Shown here piece by piece: positions 62,279 to 62,693 of a DNA stretch of 62,693 nt. The DNA comes from Rhodoglobus sp. (GTDB lineage: Bacteria; Actinomycetota; Actinomycetes; Actinomycetales; Microbacteriaceae), in assembly GCA_025463515.1 (NCBI GenBank), contig JAODAQ010000033.1:1-62693 (forward strand), given 5' to 3'. How positions within the stretch are numbered: the first letter of the stretch is position 1; each line of letters starts with the position of its first letter. Under the pieces are notes generated by a model. The model did no database searches and had not been told where the DNA came from. It saw only the letters and a list, made by a program, of their open reading frames with translations. Both the position numbers and the translations under genes were made by a program.

Positions 62279-62693
62279 TTATCCGAACAGCTGGGTCCAG
62301 TAGATGCCGTACGACCCGCCATAGCTGACGCCCACCCCGAGCCGGGTGAGCGAGCAGTTGAGGATGTTGGCGCGATGGCCAGCGCTATTCATCCAGCTCT
62401 CCATGACCGCGGCCGCGGTGGCCTGCCCGGCGGCGATGTTCTCGGCGCTCGCGCTCTGGCCCGCCGCCTCGGCGCGCTGGAACGGGTCGAGCCCCTCGGG
62501 CGTGGTGTGCGAGAAGTAGTCGCGCTGCGCCATGTCGGCACTGTGCAGGCGGGCCACCGAGGCCAGCCCCTCGTCGTACGTGAGGCTGCCGCATCCATTC
62601 GCTACCCGCTGCGCGTTGACCAGCGTGAGCACCTCGCCCTCGGCCGGGTCGGCGCCGGGCACCGATGGCGGCTCGGGCGCGGGGGCCTCGGGC
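62279..62693 (-). CDS. Secreted CAP/SCP-domain protein (5' end outside window)
   Basis: The frame stays open to the window edge, so the start and signal peptide are missing. A Pro/Ala/Glu linker leads into a CAP domain: LTLVNAQRVANGCGSLTYDEGLASVARLHSADMAQRD split over two helices, HTTPEG, SAENIAAGQ, ESWMNSAGHRANILN and WTQLFG at the end. Conserved His and Glu of the CAP cavity are present. These proteins are extracellular in Actinobacteria and of unknown role. Confidence 0.87.
   Translation of the reverse strand, partial: PEAPAPEPPSVPGADPAEGEVLTLVNAQRVANGCGSLTYDEGLASVARLHSADMAQRDYFSHTTPEGLDPFQRAEAAGQSASAENIAAGQATAAAVMESWMNSAGHRANILNCSLTRLGVGVSYGGSYGIYWTQLFG

Overview
The window is high-GC actinobacterial chromosome, most likely from the family Microbacteriaceae (order Micrococcales). 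Four things point there: gene order shared with other Actinobacteria (dnaX-recR-lysC-asd; acs-6C RNA-tad; ponA-DUF4177-RidA; pcrA-sucCD-perM-purN-purH), abundant GTG/TTG starts, many leaderless genes, and a GTTGAGTAG/GTATCGAAACC intergenic repeat that I associate with this family. There is no phage, complete insertion sequence, plasmid origin, rRNA or CRISPR array. This is mostly core chromosome with a few small accessory insertions. Species is not resolved.

Layout. 1-5.2 kb: end of dnaX, recR, lysC (with an internal beta-subunit start) and asd; a LexA-boxed DUF222-HNH endonuclease gene lies backwards between lysC and asd. 5.2-9.9 kb: VanZ-like protein, SGNH lipoprotein, ECF sigma factor with a membrane partner, mqo. 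9.9-12.0 kb: an Rv2578c-type radical SAM gene behind a perfect LexA box and interrupted by a 349-residue homing-endonuclease intein at the third cluster cysteine. 12-19.3 kb: orphan response regulator, tdk, tRNA-Pro, metallophosphoesterase, bifunctional PBP, DUF4177, RidA, a MurE-family ligase. 19.3-27.3 kb: acs, 6C small RNA, a large lamin-tail-domain surface protein with a sortase-E signal, and a two-gene remnant of a tad locus. 27.3-38.3 kb: PatB lyase, guaB3, K+/H+ antiporter pair, SURF1, DUF3817, guaA, a VapBC pair, Bax-inhibitor protein, small membrane proteins, glycerophosphodiesterase. 38.3-52.8 kb: pcrA, an RNase II-type protein, MpaB-like oxygenase, sucCD, two tandem lipoprotein peptidases, PerM-like protein, purN, purH. 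52.8-62.7 kb: membrane-anchored DDAH, a heterodimeric ABC exporter behind a leader peptide, small metabolic genes, a repeat-flanked DUF559 gene, GNAT and ATL genes, icd, and a partial CAP-domain protein.

How the genes work together. Central carbon flow is well represented (mqo, acs, sucCD, icd). sucC and icd share a 26-bp upstream block containing an 18-bp imperfect palindrome, so they are probably co-regulated. Purine genes (guaA, guaB3, purN, purH), aspartate-family amino acids (lysC, asd) and wall assembly (PBP, MurE-like) are housekeeping. Two LexA boxes tie the HNH gene and the intein host to DNA damage. A short ORF ending in ARYPRVRLA precedes the ABC exporter pair and looks like a ribosome-sensing attenuator. 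This is the best candidate for an undescribed regulatory system here.

Regulation at large: at least 16 genes have a TANNNT box exactly 6 nt before the start codon, the mark of leaderless transcription. I used this spacing to choose several start codons. References to gene order in M. tuberculosis and to family behaviour are from memory.
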